A stretch of 64,000 bases of DNA from Duganella sp. 1411 (GCF_017833525.1 NZ_JAFICD010000001.1:1364001-1428000); one strand, 5' to 3'. Positions 38,207 to 46,816 are shown, numbered from the stretch's first letter. Notes: generated from the sequence alone by a model not told the origin. Program-made: numbers and translations.

Positions 38207-39931
38207 GTGTCGCAACGAGTACCGCACCGGTCGAACTCTTGGGTCGGGGAATCTGTGATTCGCGGCGAGCGTTCACTTATCGTTCTGTCTGCGGATCGGC
38301 AAAAGCTTCTCGACGAGGAGTTCCAGGACACGTCCAATTTCAATGGACTCCCAAGCATTCGTTCGGTAACGAATTACGTCATCCAACTGGTCCAAGAGCT
38401 CGATGACCCCCAATTTATTCAAGGAAAGGAGCATATTCGAGAACACGACCATTGGGAGCATTATCGTCACACGCATATGAAAAAGGTGTTGGCTAAACCG
38501 TTTCCCGTGCACGCAATCATCTCAGTTGCAGACAACGCGATGGTAGATGAAGTTGCCAGGTATATGCAACGCGTTTTCGAAAGCAAACGCGGCATGTTTC
38601 CAAAGAAGGACGGCTGGAATGCAATGGGAGTTCACTGCAGGTCGTCAAATCAGCTAGACAAAGAACACCCGTTCTATCGCTACTTGCGAACTGGGAGGCT
38701 TGGCCCGGACTGCTGCCGTTTTTTGGTGGTCAACCAAATGGCTGTTGAGGGAATCAACAACAAGTACTTGTCAGTCTGGGGAGTGGCTGAATACATCGAC
38801 AGCGCGACAGTCTTAATTCAGCGAGGCGGGCGCTTTATGCGCAGCGCCGCAGTCCGTGTCGGCGACATTTTATATATTCCTCCAGCATCGCATGACATTG
38901 TTCGTATCGTCACGCACGAGACTTTCGGGCCGACGCATGCGGGTAAGCACAAGTTCAAAACTGCCGAGAACATTGACCGCGCGATCCACTACATCCGCCA
39001 CATGCGCGAGGAGACCGCAGGTTTGATGACCCTCGAAGAATTCGTGGCACTTGAATCCAATTTCACGGCGTCTGAAAGTCACCGCACAATTAAGGCCATG
39101 TCTTTGGCCGACAAGTACGCAATCGCACATTTAGTGGCGGCAAGTCTGGAAGCCGGTTCCCTACCTGACGTCGAAGACATTCTACGTCGGGTCGAAAACA
39201 TCCGCGCCAATGCGGCAAGAGAGCAGTCGGCGACAGGAGCGGCGTGGGTGGCCGAAAGTGCTGACTTAGGTCCGCTACGGGCCTACGCCAAAAGCCTGAT
39301 CGACAACGAACCCGTGACCTTTACCATCGAAGTCAATGGCACGATTGAGGCAAGGGATATCGATGCCGTTAAGGACTTCCGGTCATCCCTTCTCCGGGAA
39401 GAACCTCCAGATGCCGAGCCTATTCTCGAAGCGGAACACCTGTTCCGGCGACCTTTTACCGTCGATGACGCAATCGCCTGGTTGAATGAGTGGTCTTTCG
39501 GCCCGCGCGAAACCAGCACACGCGAACTATGGGGCGACGAGGTGTGGCTGGCGCATATAGAACAGTTGCGCGACGTGTTGGTTGGGCGCTTTGAAGCCTT
39601 GGACTTCGAATTTGAAGAAACCCCTGCGGATCTCATCCGAACGTTGGCTAATAAGATTTCCAAGTTCTTAAATATCAAGGAAAAATACGCCACCGTACTA
39701 GAACTTGTGATCGAAGGATCTCGTTACCGTTTGGCTCCGGTCCCAGTCAGCGGACTTAGCGACTTTGAATACGGCGCGGTGCTCTGCAAATCATGCGTCA
39801 CATTTGCCCTGCGCAGCGAGGCCTTTCAGCGGCAGCTGTTGAAGTGGATCACGTCTCGGTTGCTCAATACAGGTCAGCTCAGGCCACTCGACGAACTCTT
39901 CAAGCGAGGGCGCGCATGGGAGGATATATGA
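38207..39931 (+). CDS. SF2 helicase domain 2 and C-terminal region (C-terminal part of split gene)
   Basis: A 574-residue frame that carries what the preceding gene lacks: motif V (NQMAVEGINN, about 176-186) and motif VI (QRGGRFMR, 205-212), followed by about 360 unrecognised, largely helical residues. It begins at GTG 38207, eight bases after the upstream stop, with AGGGG five bases before it, so re-initiation is feasible. The frame is in fact open from 38159, overlapping the upstream gene, and one added base near 38195 would fuse both into a protein of about 890 residues. The 3' end overlaps the next gene by four bases (ATGA). Confidence 0.78.
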   Translation: MSQRVPHRSNSWVGESVIRGERSLIVLSADRQKLLDEEFQDTSNFNGLPSIRSVTNYVIQLVQELDDPQFIQGKEHIREHDHWEHYRHTHMKKVLAKPFPVHAIISVADNAMVDEVARYMQRVFESKRGMFPKKDGWNAMGVHCRSSNQLDKEHPFYRYLRTGRLGPDCCRFLVVNQMAVEGINNKYLSVWGVAEYIDSATVLIQRGGRFMRSAAVRVGDILYIPPASHDIVRIVTHETFGPTHAGKHKFKTAENIDRAIHYIRHMREETAGLMTLEEFVALESNFTASESHRTIKAMSLADKYAIAHLVAASLEAGSLPDVEDILRRVENIRANAAREQSATGAAWVAESADLGPLRAYAKSLIDNEPVTFTIEVNGTIEARDIDAVKDFRSSLLREEPPDAEPILEAEHLFRRPFTVDDAIAWLNEWSFGPRETSTRELWGDEVWLAHIEQLRDVLVGRFEALDFEFEETPADLIRTLANKISKFLNIKEKYATVLELVIEGSRYRLAPVPVSGLSDFEYGAVLCKSCVTFALRSEAFQRQLLKWITSRLLNTGQLRPLDELFKRGRAWEDI

Positions 39932-40845
39932 GAACCAATGAAACCTCCGCCGTGCGCACGCCAAAGCAGAGCCGCTCGCTCCGAGACCAGCTTGCCGGAA
40001 CAGAAGCATTGCGCACCCGGATACCGATGCCGGAGTTTATAGTTTTGACGGATCCGGACGTGCGGCGTCATTTTGCCTCGTTAAAAAACGAGACCCAACG
40101 TCGGGCCTACCTCGACGCCCTAATGAGGATGCTTGATCACTCTATCGAAAGTTGGACTACCTTCTACGAGGCTGTCTCACTACTCCGAAACCATCGCCCT
40201 TATTGGCGTAAGCAAGGCTACGGCACATTTGCCGCATTCTGGCGCGATCGTGCCGGCCCAACATTCCAAGCGCTGAAGGAATTGGAGGACATTTATGCCT
40301 ATGCCCGTCTTGCCTGCCCCGAGTATGGAGGGAGCGACTCACGAAGTGCTCGCCGTCTACGTTCGCGCGTAGAAGTCTTGGCAACACCTGTCAAATTGAA
40401 GCGTATCCCCGTATCCGGCGGAAAGCGGGTCTTTGAATCGAAAGATGACGCGAGTAAAGCCATTGCCCATGCGTTCAAATGGTCCATGGTGAGCAACCGA
40501 TCTTTCGAATATCGCCTTTATCGAATCAAGAGGGACCGTCAGGATGTCGCCGCACATCTCCTCGCGGGAAAATTCACGGTCCGATTAGATAGTGGACTGT
40601 ATGCAATCGATCTAATTCGTGCAGAACGCGCTGTCTACGGAGCCACCTACGGAATGAACGGCAGTAGTACTGTTGCTAAGACCTCGACCGAGACACACGC
40701 GCTGGATACCGAGAAAAAACGCATAAAACAAGAAATTCAACACTTAGTGAAGGCGTCCGCACAGTCGTCCGCGTATCAACGATATATTCTTGAGCAACTC
40801 CGGGCTATACCTTGGCTTGCACGCGAATTCAAAGCTTCGCCGTGA
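39928..40845 (+). CDS. Uncharacterised island protein A
   Basis: A 305-residue protein that I do not recognise with confidence. It is soluble with no membrane helix. Residues about 60-130 (SWTTFYEAVSLLRNHRPYWR, then GYGTFAAFWRDRAG) resemble the 'YxxWGYxTFxxFxxxxxG' pattern seen in plasmid and phage partition-like or DUF3102-like proteins; this is a weak likeness. The C-terminal 60 residues are charged and helical (EKKRIKQEIQHLVKASAQS). ATG 39928 overlaps the helicase stop (ATGA) and has GGGAGGA before it, so it is coupled to the helicase and probably works with it. Confidence 0.7.
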   Translation: MRTNETSAVRTPKQSRSLRDQLAGTEALRTRIPMPEFIVLTDPDVRRHFASLKNETQRRAYLDALMRMLDHSIESWTTFYEAVSLLRNHRPYWRKQGYGTFAAFWRDRAGPTFQALKELEDIYAYARLACPEYGGSDSRSARRLRSRVEVLATPVKLKRIPVSGGKRVFESKDDASKAIAHAFKWSMVSNRSFEYRLYRIKRDRQDVAAHLLAGKFTVRLDSGLYAIDLIRAERAVYGATYGMNGSSTVAKTSTETHALDTEKKRIKQEIQHLVKASAQSSAYQRYILEQLRAIPWLAREFKASP

Positions 40846-40884
40846 GCGCTATTTCTACACCTTGAATTGCGCCTGTATAACGTC

Positions 40885-41445
40885 ATGATACCCAAATCTG
40901 CTACAGCCACAGTGGTCGTCCACTTGGAGATTGATTCTGTCAAAATAGACATAACAGATCTGTTCCTCCTTGACTTCACCCTGACAGAGGAACTTGCCAG
41001 CATTCTCGAGGCGCTCATAGTCAAAGAGAAGTCTACATCAGCCCGAGGGCGTCTAGCTGAAGCGAAGCAGTCGCTCTGCAAGGTCCTGGATTTGATCGCG
41101 GGGAGAACAATAGAGGTAGGCACACGACTTGCTATGGCGGCACGCGTATCAGAATCGGAGTACGATCCGCGCCCGACAAAGTGTTCATCAGGATTCTCGC
41201 CGAGCCGCAATGAGCTGCTGACATTGAAGGCGCGCCGAAGGGATGAGTTCGTGAAAATGAGTATTGGGGAGCTTCGCGTGGCGGTTGGAGAGCGGCAATG
41301 GACAGAAATACAAATGCGCCTCGCCGTCATGCAACCTATCCGCGCACTATATTTGCGGAGGACGGCGCAATGGCTTTTGCGTGGCCTCGACATCAGGCAG
41401 GCTGTAGCAAAAGCCTGCATGCCGGCAAGACGCCATCGTCAATGA
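40885..41445 (+). CDS. Uncharacterised island protein B, possible flagellar-transcription-like regulator
   Basis: A 186-residue frame with no recognised domain. The C-terminal third (ALYLRRTAQWLLRGLDIRQAVAKACMPARR) is basic and helical. ATG 40885 is chosen although no clear ribosome-binding site precedes it; TTG 40867 is also in frame. It is the last gene of the island, 39 bases after protein A. Codon use resembles the other island genes. It could be a chance open frame; confidence is moderate. Confidence 0.5.
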   Translation: MIPKSATATVVVHLEIDSVKIDITDLFLLDFTLTEELASILEALIVKEKSTSARGRLAEAKQSLCKVLDLIAGRTIEVGTRLAMAARVSESEYDPRPTKCSSGFSPSRNELLTLKARRRDEFVKMSIGELRVAVGERQWTEIQMRLAVMQPIRALYLRRTAQWLLRGLDIRQAVAKACMPARRHRQ

Positions 41446-41609
41446 GTCTTTCATACTTGCGCAATGCCGTATCGCGTATTTAGTCCCTAACGTCGAATAC
41501 GCGGAAGCCACTCGAAAAAACGAAGCAATGTTGCTCGATATTTGCAGAAAAGGCACGCACTTATCACAAAGCTATGCCGCGCAGGCGGCTAAAAAAGAAG
41601 CCACGAGGC

Positions 41610-41945
41610 TCACGGTCCGGTACACATCCGCAGCATCAGCATCGGCACGCAAGTCCATGCTATCGCGGCCAGCGCCAGCGCCGCCGTCGCGACGCGCACC
41701 CAAACGATCAGCTGCACCGGTCGCGCTGCGCGCCACAGCAGCCGCACCGCGCGCGCCAGCAGCGCCACGGCGGCAACCATGGCCAGCACCGAGGCCACGA
41801 CCAGCGCAACGGCGGGATCGCCCCCGCGCTGGCAGGCCGCCGCCGTCCACGCATAGCAAAAAAAGAAATGCGCGGCCCACACCAGCAGCGGCGCCACCGC
41901 CAGCGTCATTTGACTGAGAAGCCGGTCTTGAGTGCGCATGATCAT
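41610..41945 (-). CDS. Small three-helix membrane protein of the oxidase operon, tail altered by island
   Basis: A 111-residue inner-membrane protein with three hydrophobic helices (about 12-33, 42-62 and 78-100). It is the last gene of the oxidase operon; ATG 41945 overlaps the coxA-coxC stop (ATGA), so it is translationally coupled and may act in oxidase assembly. The final residues AWTCVPMLMLRMC lie in the island repeat. The present tail ends Thr-Gly-Pro-stop; the copy at the far repeat ends Val-Asn-stop, presumably the original. No named family recognised. Confidence 0.78.
   Translation of the reverse strand: MIMRTQDRLLSQMTLAVAPLLVWAAHFFFCYAWTAAACQRGGDPAVALVVASVLAMVAAVALLARAVRLLWRAARPVQLIVWVRVATAALALAAIAWTCVPMLMLRMCTGP
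41623..41672. repeat. Island-flanking direct repeat, right copy (att-like)
   Basis: Second copy of the 50-base repeat (38 identical bases, two mismatches, ten identical). It lies at the 3' end of the coding region of the 111-residue membrane protein. Confidence 0.9.
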
Positions 41946-44479
41946 CCCATCAATTGTGGCAGCCACCGAACGACCGCCTCGATACACAGCCCCTGCAAGG
42001 TCGCATAGTGCCACACCAGCGCGCAGTTATCCAACGTCGCGCGGCCCGGCGGCGTGAGCCTGCCCGTCCAGGACCGGGCCAACAAATAACACGCCAAAAT
42101 GAACAGCAACACCGCATGCAGCCCCTGATAGGCCAGCATCGCCGCCACGGTGGCGCCCCAGGCATGGGCGGTTGGATCAAGCCCCGCCAACACCTGACCG
42201 CGCAGATCGGCCGCGAAGGCGCCCAACATGCACGCCAGCGCCAGCGCGATCGCCAGCCGCTGCCATCCCTGCTCGCCCATCCGGACCGGCGCGCCTGCCA
42301 CCGCCGTGCGCCGCGTCCATTCGATCAGCAGCGATCCCGCCAGCAGCAGCCCACAGGACAGCAAAGGCCATAACGGCGCGGGCAGGCGGCTGCCCGGCGG
42401 CGGACAAACCTCCAGCCGCATCGAGATGTGAATATGCGCGAACAGGAACGACGCGAAGATGGTGCCGTCGACCACCAGCATGATCACCGTCCCCCACCAC
42501 GAGTGCGAGGCCGGTCCGGTGACGCCCACCGGCAGCACGACATCGTCCGCCACCTTCGCCGTGCGCTGCGCGGGCGGCCTGTCGGACTGCCACATCCACG
42601 CCAGCACCGACGCCACGGCCACGATCCCGCAGGCCCATGCCACCAGCGTCAGTTTTATCGTCAGCAGCAGGAAGAAACCTGCCGTGCCGACGGCTGCGGC
42701 GAACGGCCACCAGCTGTCCCCCGGCAGCACCTGCAGATACAGCGGGCGCGCCCGCACCGGGCTGGTGACGATGGTCTCGCGCCGCCCGGTGGCGCTGCCC
42801 GGCAGCCAGTGCGCGCCATCGGCCACTTCCCGCGCCAGTTGCGGATGGTCCCACAGCGGCTCGCGCGACGCCACCTGCGGAATGCTGCGCGTGGCGTATT
42901 CGTCGGCCGGCAGCCATTCGAGCGTCGATGCGCGCCACGGGTTGCCATGCTCTCGCTCCGGCAGGCGTAGCGTGCGCACCGCGTCGACCATGAACAGCAG
43001 CACGCCCAGCGCGAGAATGAACGCGCCCACGCTCGACAGCATGTTGAGCAGATCCCAGCCCATCTCCGGCGAATAGGTGTAGACTCGGCGCGGCATGCCC
43101 AGCAAACCGGTGATATGCATCGGGAAGAACGCCATGTTCATCCCGCCGAACATCAGTCCGAACACCCAGCGCGCCACGCGCTCCGACATGCGGTTACCGT
43201 TCACCAGCGGCATCCAGTAATACAAGGCCGCGAACATCGGGAACACCATCCCACCGATCAAAACATAGTGCAGGTGGGCGACGATGAAATAGGTGTCGTG
43301 CACCTGCCAGTCGAACGGCAGCACCGCCACCATCACGCCGGTCAGGCCGCCGAGCACGAAGATGAACATGAAGCCGAGCAGGAACAAGGTCGGCGCGTTG
43401 ATGCGCACCTGCCCGCGCCACAGCGTGGCTATCCACGCGAACACCTGCACGCCGGTCGGTATCGCCACCGCCATGCTGGCCGCCGACACCAGGCTCGTTT
43501 CCAGCAGCCCCAAGCCGGCGGTGAACATATGGTGCGCCCACAGCGCGAAACTGAAAAAACCCACCGCCACCAGCGCGGCGACGATCGAGCGGTGCCCCAC
43601 CAGCGGCGTGCCGGCGAGTGCCGGGATCATCGTCGACACCATGCCGGCGGCCGGCAGGAAGATGATGTACACCTCCGGGTGGCCGAAGAACCAGAACAGG
43701 TGCTGCCATAACAGCGGATCACCGCCTCGGCCGGGAATGAAGAACGGCCAGTCGTAGGCGCGCTCCAGCTCCAGCAAGGTGGTGCCGGCGATCACCGCCG
43801 GGAACGCGAACACGATCATCACGCCCACCACCAGCATCGCCCAGGCGTACACCGGCATGCGGCCCAGCGTCATTCCCGGCGCGCGCGTGAACAGAATGCC
43901 GACAATCAGCTCGATGGCGCCGGCGATCGCGGAAATTTCGATGAAGCCGATGCCGAGCAGCCAAAAGTCCGCGTTCAGCCCTGGCGAATACTCCTTACCC
44001 GTCAGCGGCGGATACATGAACCAGCCGCCGTCCGGGGCCAGCCCCGCGAACAGGCTAAGGAAAAAGCCGATGCCGCCCACCGCGTACGCCCAGAACGCGT
44101 AGGCCGACAGGCGCGGGAACGGCAGGTCGCGCGCGCCCAGCATGCCGGGCAGCAGGAATACGGCGATCGCCTCGACCACCGGGATCGCGAACAGGAACAT
44201 CATCACCGTGCCGTGCATGGTGAACACCTGGTTGTAGGTGCCGGCGGAGAGCAGCGCGTTCTCCGGCACCGCCAGCTGCGCCCTGATCATCAGGCCAAGG
44301 ATGCCGGCCAGGATGAAGAACAGCAGCGCGGTGCCGATGTACAGCAGGCCGATATTGGTGTTGTTGACGGTGGTGAGGAAGGCCAGCCCGCGCGGCGTGC
44401 GCCAGATGCGTTCAAGCTGTTCGAGTTCTCCCGCCGGGCGTGGCAGGGAGCTGGGAAGGTCGTCGCGCGCGGCCGTCAT
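41942..44479 (-). CDS. Cytochrome c oxidase subunits I and III fused
   Basis: An 845-residue heme-copper oxidase reducing O2 to water and pumping protons. Residues about 1-560 are subunit I with 12 helices: heme a ligand His89 (TMHGTVMMF), the Cu-B/Tyr pair HPEVY (267-271), AHHMF, and HDTYFIVAHLHYV. Residues about 640-845 are subunit III (VGVTGPASHSWWGTVIML, then further helices). The connecting region (about 560-640) includes LPADEYATRSIPQVASREPLWDHP. Start ATG 44479 overlaps the coxB stop by four bases. I/III fusions are known in some caa3-type and CtaD branches. Gene symbols coxA/ctaD would apply to part only. Confidence 0.93.
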   Translation of the reverse strand: MTAARDDLPSSLPRPAGELEQLERIWRTPRGLAFLTTVNNTNIGLLYIGTALLFFILAGILGLMIRAQLAVPENALLSAGTYNQVFTMHGTVMMFLFAIPVVEAIAVFLLPGMLGARDLPFPRLSAYAFWAYAVGGIGFFLSLFAGLAPDGGWFMYPPLTGKEYSPGLNADFWLLGIGFIEISAIAGAIELIVGILFTRAPGMTLGRMPVYAWAMLVVGVMIVFAFPAVIAGTTLLELERAYDWPFFIPGRGGDPLLWQHLFWFFGHPEVYIIFLPAAGMVSTMIPALAGTPLVGHRSIVAALVAVGFFSFALWAHHMFTAGLGLLETSLVSAASMAVAIPTGVQVFAWIATLWRGQVRINAPTLFLLGFMFIFVLGGLTGVMVAVLPFDWQVHDTYFIVAHLHYVLIGGMVFPMFAALYYWMPLVNGNRMSERVARWVFGLMFGGMNMAFFPMHITGLLGMPRRVYTYSPEMGWDLLNMLSSVGAFILALGVLLFMVDAVRTLRLPEREHGNPWRASTLEWLPADEYATRSIPQVASREPLWDHPQLAREVADGAHWLPGSATGRRETIVTSPVRARPLYLQVLPGDSWWPFAAAVGTAGFFLLLTIKLTLVAWACGIVAVASVLAWMWQSDRPPAQRTAKVADDVVLPVGVTGPASHSWWGTVIMLVVDGTIFASFLFAHIHISMRLEVCPPPGSRLPAPLWPLLSCGLLLAGSLLIEWTRRTAVAGAPVRMGEQGWQRLAIALALACMLGAFAADLRGQVLAGLDPTAHAWGATVAAMLAYQGLHAVLLFILACYLLARSWTGRLTPPGRATLDNCALVWHYATLQGLCIEAVVRWLPQLMG

Positions 44480-45423
44480 TTGAGCTGCTCCAGATAGGCG
44501 GCCAGCGCACGCAGGGTCGCGCCGTCCATGTCGGCGCTGGCCGGCATCCGCACGCCCGGCTTGGCGACATGCGGATCGGCGATCCAGGCCGCCAGGGCGC
44601 CCTGCCCGTTGCGCAAGGTGCCGGCGCCCAGATACAGGCGGCTGCCGACGTGCGTCAGGTCCGGGCCAAGTGTGGCGCGGCCATCGTCGGCCGTGGTGCC
44701 GGCGCGTATCGTATGGCAGGCGGAGCAACGCTGTTCGTCGAAGGCGCGCCGCCCGCGCTCCACCTCGCCCCCGTGCGGCAGGATGCCCGCCGGCCGCGCC
44801 TGCCCCGCCAGCCATGCCGTGAATTCGGCGGGCGACTGCGCAACGACGTGCAAGGCCATGCGCGCGTGCTGCTCGCCGCAATATTCGGCGCACTGCGCGC
44901 GATAGACGCCGGCGCGGTCGGCCTGCAAGGTCATGCCGTGCACGCGGCCCGGCACCATGTCGACCTTGCCCGCCAGCGAAGGCACCCAGAAGCTGTGTAT
45001 CACATCGGCGCTGCTCAGGCCCAGATAAACCGGCTGCCCGGCGGGTACCCGGATCTCGTTGGCCAGCACGATATCCGCTCCGCCGGCGGGATCGGCATAG
45101 CGCACCTCCCACCACCACATGCGCGCCACCACCGCGATCTTGACCGCGTGGCGCGACGTCGGCTGGCTCAATTGCGCGGCGCGCCAGGTGCCGAACACCA
45201 GCAACGCAGACAGCAGCACCAGCGGCAACAGCACGCCGCCGCCGACTATCCACACCATCGGCCGCACCGGACGCCTGCCGCGAAGGCCCATCACGCACAG
45301 CGCCATCACGCCGGCGAACAACAGCGCGCCGCCGATGAACAGCACCCACGTCAACTGCGCGATGACGGCTGCATCCGGTCCGGCCGGATGCAGCGCCGAT
45401 TGCAGCCAGGATTGGGCGCTCAT
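44476..45423 (-). CDS. coxB: Cytochrome c oxidase subunit II with fused cytochrome c (caa3-type)
   Basis: A 315-residue subunit with two N-terminal membrane helices (about 20-45 and 57-78), a periplasmic cupredoxin domain binding the dinuclear Cu-A centre (His143, Cys178, Glu180, Cys182, His186, Met189, in CAEYCGEQHARM), and a C-terminal cytochrome c domain (CSACH, 233-237, with a Met-containing ADMDGA end). It accepts electrons from cytochrome c and passes them to subunit I. There is no classical signal peptide. It overlaps both neighbours by four bases (cytochrome c upstream, coxA-coxC downstream). Confidence 0.93.
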   Translation of the reverse strand: MSAQSWLQSALHPAGPDAAVIAQLTWVLFIGGALLFAGVMALCVMGLRGRRPVRPMVWIVGGGVLLPLVLLSALLVFGTWRAAQLSQPTSRHAVKIAVVARMWWWEVRYADPAGGADIVLANEIRVPAGQPVYLGLSSADVIHSFWVPSLAGKVDMVPGRVHGMTLQADRAGVYRAQCAEYCGEQHARMALHVVAQSPAEFTAWLAGQARPAGILPHGGEVERGRRAFDEQRCSACHTIRAGTTADDGRATLGPDLTHVGSRLYLGAGTLRNGQGALAAWIADPHVAKPGVRMPASADMDGATLRALAAYLEQLK

Positions 45424-45779
45424 GGTTGCGCGTACAGGTAGGCCGCCATGTCGCGCGCGTCGGCGGCCGACACGCCCATGGCCGGCATCGCGGTGCCGGG
45501 CTTCATGGCCGCCGGGTCGACGATCCAGCGCGCCAGCGCATCGGGACGATTGGGAATCTGGCCGGCGATATAACTGCGCCGGCCGTAGCTGTCCAGCGAC
45601 GGGGCGAGCGTGCCGCGCGCCGCCGCCACGCCGGCGATCTGGTGGCAGGAACCGCACTGGTACCGCGCCAGCAGCAGCTTGCCGCGTCCAACGTCGCCAC
45701 CCGGCACCGGTGAACGCGCCTGTTCGCCGGTGTCGCAAGCGGCCAGCAGCGCCAGTAAGGAAAGGAGAAGGATGCGCAC
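45420..45779 (-). CDS. Monoheme cytochrome c lipoprotein
   Basis: A 119-residue small cytochrome c, likely membrane-anchored by a lipid: lipobox LLALLAAC (Cys15) after a short hydrophobic segment. Heme site CGSCH near residue 42-46 and an axial Met candidate in GTAMPAMG. It probably feeds CoxB. The start is GTG 45779 (no ATG fits the signal peptide); GCAGG lies about ten bases before it. The stop overlaps coxB by four bases. It is divergent from the diheme cytochrome. Confidence 0.87.
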   Translation of the reverse strand: MRILLLSLLALLAACDTGEQARSPVPGGDVGRGKLLLARYQCGSCHQIAGVAAARGTLAPSLDSYGRRSYIAGQIPNRPDALARWIVDPAAMKPGTAMPAMGVSAADARDMAAYLYAQP

Positions 45780-45898
45780 GATTGGAACCTGCTCAAGCCT
45801 GTCGAATAGCTATAATACAAGAACATATCATTTCGCTACGTTCAACAGAACGCGGGTCGTCGCGCCGTGATTGGCGCGGTCGGCAAAGGACACGAACG

Positions 45899-46789
45899 AT
45901 GACTACGCACCGCCGCCGACTCGTTTTGACCACGGTCGCCGCCACCCTGGCGACGCTGGCGGTGCTCGGCGCGGCCGGCGGCGCGGTGGTGTTCTACGGC
46001 GGTTATTACGACGTCGCCTCCACCAAACTACACTTCCAGCCGGTCCACACGGTGCTTGAACGCGGTATGCGCGAATCGGTCCAGCACTACGCGCGCGACG
46101 TGCGCACGCCGGCGTCCGTGGCCCAGGCCAAAATCCAGGGGGCGGGGTTCAATGCCGCATCGACGCCAACGCCGGCGTTGCTGCGCGGCGCGGGCCTGTA
46201 CCGCGACAACTGCGTGATCTGTCACGGCGCCCCCGGCGTCGCCCAGGACGACATCGGCAAGAGCATGCAGCCGGTGCCCGGCCCGCTGGCCGACGCCGCG
46301 CGCCGCTGGCGTCCGAACGAGCTGTATTGGATCACCCGCCATGGCATCAAGATGAGCGGCATGCCGGCCTGGGAATTCCACCTGGCCGAGGATGACCTGT
46401 GGGCGGTGGTTGGTTTTCTGGTCGCGCTGCCGGAGTTGTCGCCGCAGGCCTACGCGGCGATCACCAAACAGGCCGGCGCCCAGCCGCGCGCGCCGCGACC
46501 GCAGCGCGAGCGCGCCGACGCCGCGCGCGGGCGGCTCGCGCTAAGCCAGTACGCCTGCAACGCCTGTCATGTCATTCCCGGGGTGACAGGTCCGGAGACG
46601 TTTTTCGGTCCGCCGCTGAAGGATCTCGCGGCGCGCAAATACATCGCCGGCCACCTGCCCAATGACGCCGCCAACCTGGCGCGATGGATACGCGATCCCC
46701 GGCAAATCAACCCGCAAACGGCCATGCCGGCGATGAACGTCACCGAGTCCGACGCGCGCGACATGGCGACGTACCTGCTGGCGCGCTAG
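45899..46789 (+). CDS. Diheme cytochrome c
   Basis: A 296-residue periplasmic or membrane-anchored cytochrome with an N-terminal hydrophobic segment (about 8-30) and two heme-binding sites, CVICH (about 107-111) and CNACH (about 220-224). Axial Met candidates occur in KMSGMPAWE and AMPAMNV. It probably carries electrons to the adjacent oxidase. ATG 45899 has AAAGGA eight bases in front. It is divergent from the oxidase operon, with a TATAAT at 45811-45816 in the gap but no good -35. It ends 28 bases before a GGGGTCGGACCCC palindrome. Confidence 0.88.
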   Translation: MTTHRRRLVLTTVAATLATLAVLGAAGGAVVFYGGYYDVASTKLHFQPVHTVLERGMRESVQHYARDVRTPASVAQAKIQGAGFNAASTPTPALLRGAGLYRDNCVICHGAPGVAQDDIGKSMQPVPGPLADAARRWRPNELYWITRHGIKMSGMPAWEFHLAEDDLWAVVGFLVALPELSPQAYAAITKQAGAQPRAPRPQRERADAARGRLALSQYACNACHVIPGVTGPETFFGPPLKDLAARKYIAGHLPNDAANLARWIRDPRQINPQTAMPAMNVTESDARDMATYLLAR

Positions 46790-46816
46790 CCCCCACCCCG
46801 CAAGGCGATCCGCCCT

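Larger units (their letters stand above)
37088..41672. mobile_element. Candidate integrated island (about 4.5 kb) bounded by 50-bp direct repeats
   Basis: The segment between the two direct repeats has visibly lower GC and different codon use from the flanks. It carries four plus-strand genes (HNH-helicase in two frames and two unknowns). The repeats are the 3' end of the membrane-protein gene at 41610-41945, as expected when an integrase uses a gene end as attB and regenerates it. No tyrosine or serine recombinase is recognisable inside, so mobilisation in trans, decay, or recombination between repeats is possible. Confidence 0.6.

Noticed and set aside
38159..38210. Programmed -1 frameshift site joining the two helicase frames
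   Set aside because: No X-XXY-YYZ heptamer is found in the overlap, and a ribosome-binding site before GTG 38207 gives a simpler explanation.
37242..41445. Tyrosine recombinase expected within the island
   Set aside because: No R-H-x-x-R-Y pattern could be found in any of the four frames, so no integrase is claimed.
45782..45816. TTGGAA with TATAAT as a promoter for the diheme cytochrome
   Set aside because: The -10 is perfect but the spacer is 23 bases, too long for sigma70; only the TATAAT is noted.
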